From the NCBI GenBank assembly GCA_030689875.1, contig JAUYHR010000140.1, positions 1-6,495 of the forward strand: DNA of 6,495 nt. The letters are read 5' to 3'. The stretch is from Nanobdellota archaeon (GTDB lineage Archaea > Nanobdellota > Nanobdellia > Pacearchaeales > GW2011-AR1). Numbering within the stretch: the first letter of the stretch is position 1; the number at the start of each line of letters is the position of its first letter. Below, one piece after another: positions 5,503-6,495 of the stretch. The position numbers were made by a program, and so were the translations under genes. Below the pieces are notes generated by a model. The model saw only the letters and a list, made by a program, of their open reading frames with translations, made no database searches and had not been told where the DNA came from.

Positions 5503-5511
5503 ATTTATAAA
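5503..5511 (-). promoter_or_regulatory. TATA box of the rpl1-rplP0-rpl12 operon
   Basis: TTTATAAAT on the minus strand, preceded by purines (GGAAG nearby) as in a BRE. Transcription should start about 25 nt downstream, near 5480, leaving a leader of about 65 nt before the rpl1 ATG. The box is about 35 nt from the divergent TATA box of the plus-strand genes. Confidence 0.55.
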
Positions 5512-5540
5512 ACTTCCTATATTTTGAAATGTAATAATCC

Positions 5541-5548
5541 TTAAATAT
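5541..5548 (+). promoter_or_regulatory. TATA box of the plus-strand three-gene operon
   Basis: TTAAATAT (in CCTTAAATATTC) is centred about 24-25 nt before the ATG at 5569. This predicts a leaderless transcript. No Shine-Dalgarno sequence precedes that ATG, which agrees. Confidence 0.5.
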
Positions 5549-5568
5549 TCAATAAATTTTTTCTTTGT

Positions 5569-5901
5569 ATGGAAAAATATTATTTAGTTGAAAGAGTAAA
5601 AGATTGTTTTTGGTTTGATATGCTTAACATTAATCTTGTAAAACAAACAAAAAAAGGATTAGAGGCGTTATCTAGCAATGCAAGAAAATTAGAAGAAATA
5701 AGAATTAAATTAAATAATGGAAAATTGTTTTGTGCCGATAATAAATATCAAATAAACGAAATAAATAAAAAAGAATCATCTAAAATTCTTAGAAAGATAG
5801 AAGAGAGTTATTCTTTACCTTTACAACGAGACTATCTTTCTATAAGTGAAAATTTTCTTTCTTCACATTTATCTGGACTTGGAGGAAAAAGATTGAAATA
5901 A
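5569..5901 (+). CDS. small hypothetical protein (110 aa), first gene of the plus-strand operon
   Basis: I do not recognise this gene. It begins MEKYYLVERVKDCFWFDML. The body is lysine-rich and mostly helical (KKGLEALSSNARKLEEIRIK, about 29-48), then KLFCADNKYQINEINKKES, and the basic end GLGGKRLK. No signal peptide, membrane helix or metal motif is visible; the cysteines (C13, C55) are isolated. A TATA box about 25 nt upstream and the absence of a ribosome binding site point to a leaderless start here. The next gene begins 1 nt after its stop, and a GGAGG at 5881-5885 within it could serve that gene, though 17 nt is a long spacing. The operon position suggests a role with the CARF-like protein that follows, but nothing in the sequence says what. 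Confidence 0.7.
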   Translation: MEKYYLVERVKDCFWFDMLNINLVKQTKKGLEALSSNARKLEEIRIKLNNGKLFCADNKYQINEINKKESSKILRKIEESYSLPLQRDYLSISENFLSSHLSGLGGKRLK

Positions 5902-5902
5902 A

Positions 5903-6253
5903 ATGGAACTATTAGCTTTATTATCAAAAGGAGAAGGAACTTGGGCGCAAGTTTCAGGCTTGATAAAATTTGGAGATTGGGATAAAGTAATTCTTTTGGG
6001 AGATGATTTTGCAAAACAATTTCAGCATGAAAAAAAATTTGAGTTTATTAAAATAAGTTTGAACAAAAGCATTAAAGATTTGAGAGATGATTTTTCTAAA
6101 GCTCTTAAGGGAAAAATTGCAGGAACAGAAGTTGCGTTAAGCATTGCATCTGGCGACGGAAAAGAGCACATGGCTTTAATTTCTGCTCTGCTTAATCTGC
6201 CTGTCGGAATAAGATTTGCTGCATTAACTAAGGACGGAGTTATTGATTTGTAA
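5903..6253 (+). CDS. small CARF-like / Rossmann-type domain protein (116 aa)
   Basis: No exact family is recognised, but the layout resembles a CARF domain, the sensor of cyclic oligoadenylates in type III CRISPR systems. A first strand is followed by a glycine loop (LLALLSKGEGTWAQV, about 3-17), then a helix. A second strand, DKVILLGDDF (27-36), matches the usual DxVxLI element. A long helix follows (about 52-69). The hallmark-like strand-loop-helix is TEVALSIASGDGKEHMALIS (75-94), where CARF proteins have a strand then TGGTKxM. The last strand is GIRFAALTKDG (102-112). There is no fused HEPN, nuclease or wHTH domain, so it would be a bare domain of minimal size. It could also be an unrelated nucleotide-binding Rossmann-like fold. 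The genes on both sides are 1 nt away, so they are surely co-transcribed. CARF homology is inference from motif shape alone. Confidence 0.8.
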   Translation: MELLALLSKGEGTWAQVSGLIKFGDWDKVILLGDDFAKQFQHEKKFEFIKISLNKSIKDLRDDFSKALKGKIAGTEVALSIASGDGKEHMALISALLNLPVGIRFAALTKDGVIDL

Positions 6254-6254
6254 A

Positions 6255-6495
6255 ATGGGATCAAAAAAAGAATTTAATTGGGTTTTAAAATTAGACAAAG
6301 ACGATTTAGAGAATTTAGTAATTTATGAGACGAGAAGTTTTTCTAAACAAGGAGATAGGATTTTTCCTTTAGAGCCAATTTTCTTGGTTGATGATAATTG
6401 GAATGTGTTAGCTTCAGTTAATGTTATAGGTTATAATTATGATTCAAGAAACAATAAAATAGAGGGAGAATATTTTATAAAAAGATTATTAAATA
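6255..6495 (+). CDS. small hypothetical protein, 3' end cut by the window
   Basis: An ATG 1 nt after the previous stop opens a frame that runs to the window edge (80 codons visible). The product starts MGSKKEFNWVLKLDKDDLEN and continues with GDRIFPLEPIFLVDDNW and EGEYFIKRLL, a beta-rich pattern with a conserved-looking Y/I-F/Y-P-L turn. It brings to mind DUF2584-like small beta-barrel proteins, but this is a weak impression from memory of the pattern. No signal peptide or membrane segment is seen. A GGAG at 6236-6239, 15 nt upstream, may serve as ribosome binding site. It is the third gene of the tightly packed plus-strand operon. Confidence 0.7.
   Translation, partial: MGSKKEFNWVLKLDKDDLENLVIYETRSFSKQGDRIFPLEPIFLVDDNWNVLASVNVIGYNYDSRNNKIEGEYFIKRLLN

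Noticed and set aside
5832..6264. Minus-strand frames opposite the plus-strand small genes
   Set aside because: They overlap genes with better composition and tight operon spacing, and have no promoter or ribosome binding site.
1..6495. CRISPR array, tRNA, rRNA or insertion sequence
   Set aside because: No regularly spaced repeats, no cloverleaf with CCA-type ends and no transposase or terminal inverted repeats were seen on reading both strands. A CRISPR link for the CARF-like protein therefore has no local support.

Overview
The window comes from an AT-rich archaeal genome, most likely a DPANN-type lineage (Woesearchaeota/Pacearchaeota-like). This rests on three things. The ribosomal stalk genes are of the archaeal/eukaryal kind: a P0-type L10 with the insertion domain, and a P1-type L12 ending in SALFG. 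A Rad3/XPD-like helicase is present. TATA-like promoters sit about 25 nt upstream of several start codons. The lineage within Archaea is inferred from base composition, gene size and the poorly known small genes; it is not proven here.

Layout. The left edge (1-329) holds at most the last codons of a plus-strand gene followed by a hairpin, then AT-rich sequence without a convincing gene. From 330 to 5414 every gene is on the minus strand. In transcription order from the right these are the ribosomal operon rpl1 - rplP0 (L10) - rpl12, which ends in a hairpin plus U-tract; a small unknown gene (3173-3496); a large Fe-S type SF2 helicase (1125-3131); and a secreted, membrane-anchored protein with a sequon-rich stalk (330-1106). 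From 5569 to the right edge, three small plus-strand genes are packed with 1-nt gaps and diverge from rpl1. They are a 110-aa orphan, a 116-aa protein that looks like a minimal stand-alone CARF/Rossmann-type domain, and an incomplete small unknown gene.

How it works together. L1, L10 and L12 build the L1 stalk and the GTPase-recruiting P-stalk of the 50S subunit. The operon shows several possible RNA control elements: a leader with a hairpin and a direct repeat, a perfect 11-bp hairpin between rpl1 and rplP0, and a terminator-like hairpin whose 5' arm lies inside the last codons of rpl12. The flanking genes appear to have their own promoters, some probably giving leaderless mRNAs, so they are neighbours rather than operon partners.

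The parts most worth follow-up are the compact plus-strand trio with the CARF-like protein, the RNA structures in the ribosomal operon, the widely spaced cysteines of the helicase, and the short L10 stalk region. No CRISPR array, tRNA, rRNA or insertion sequence was seen.
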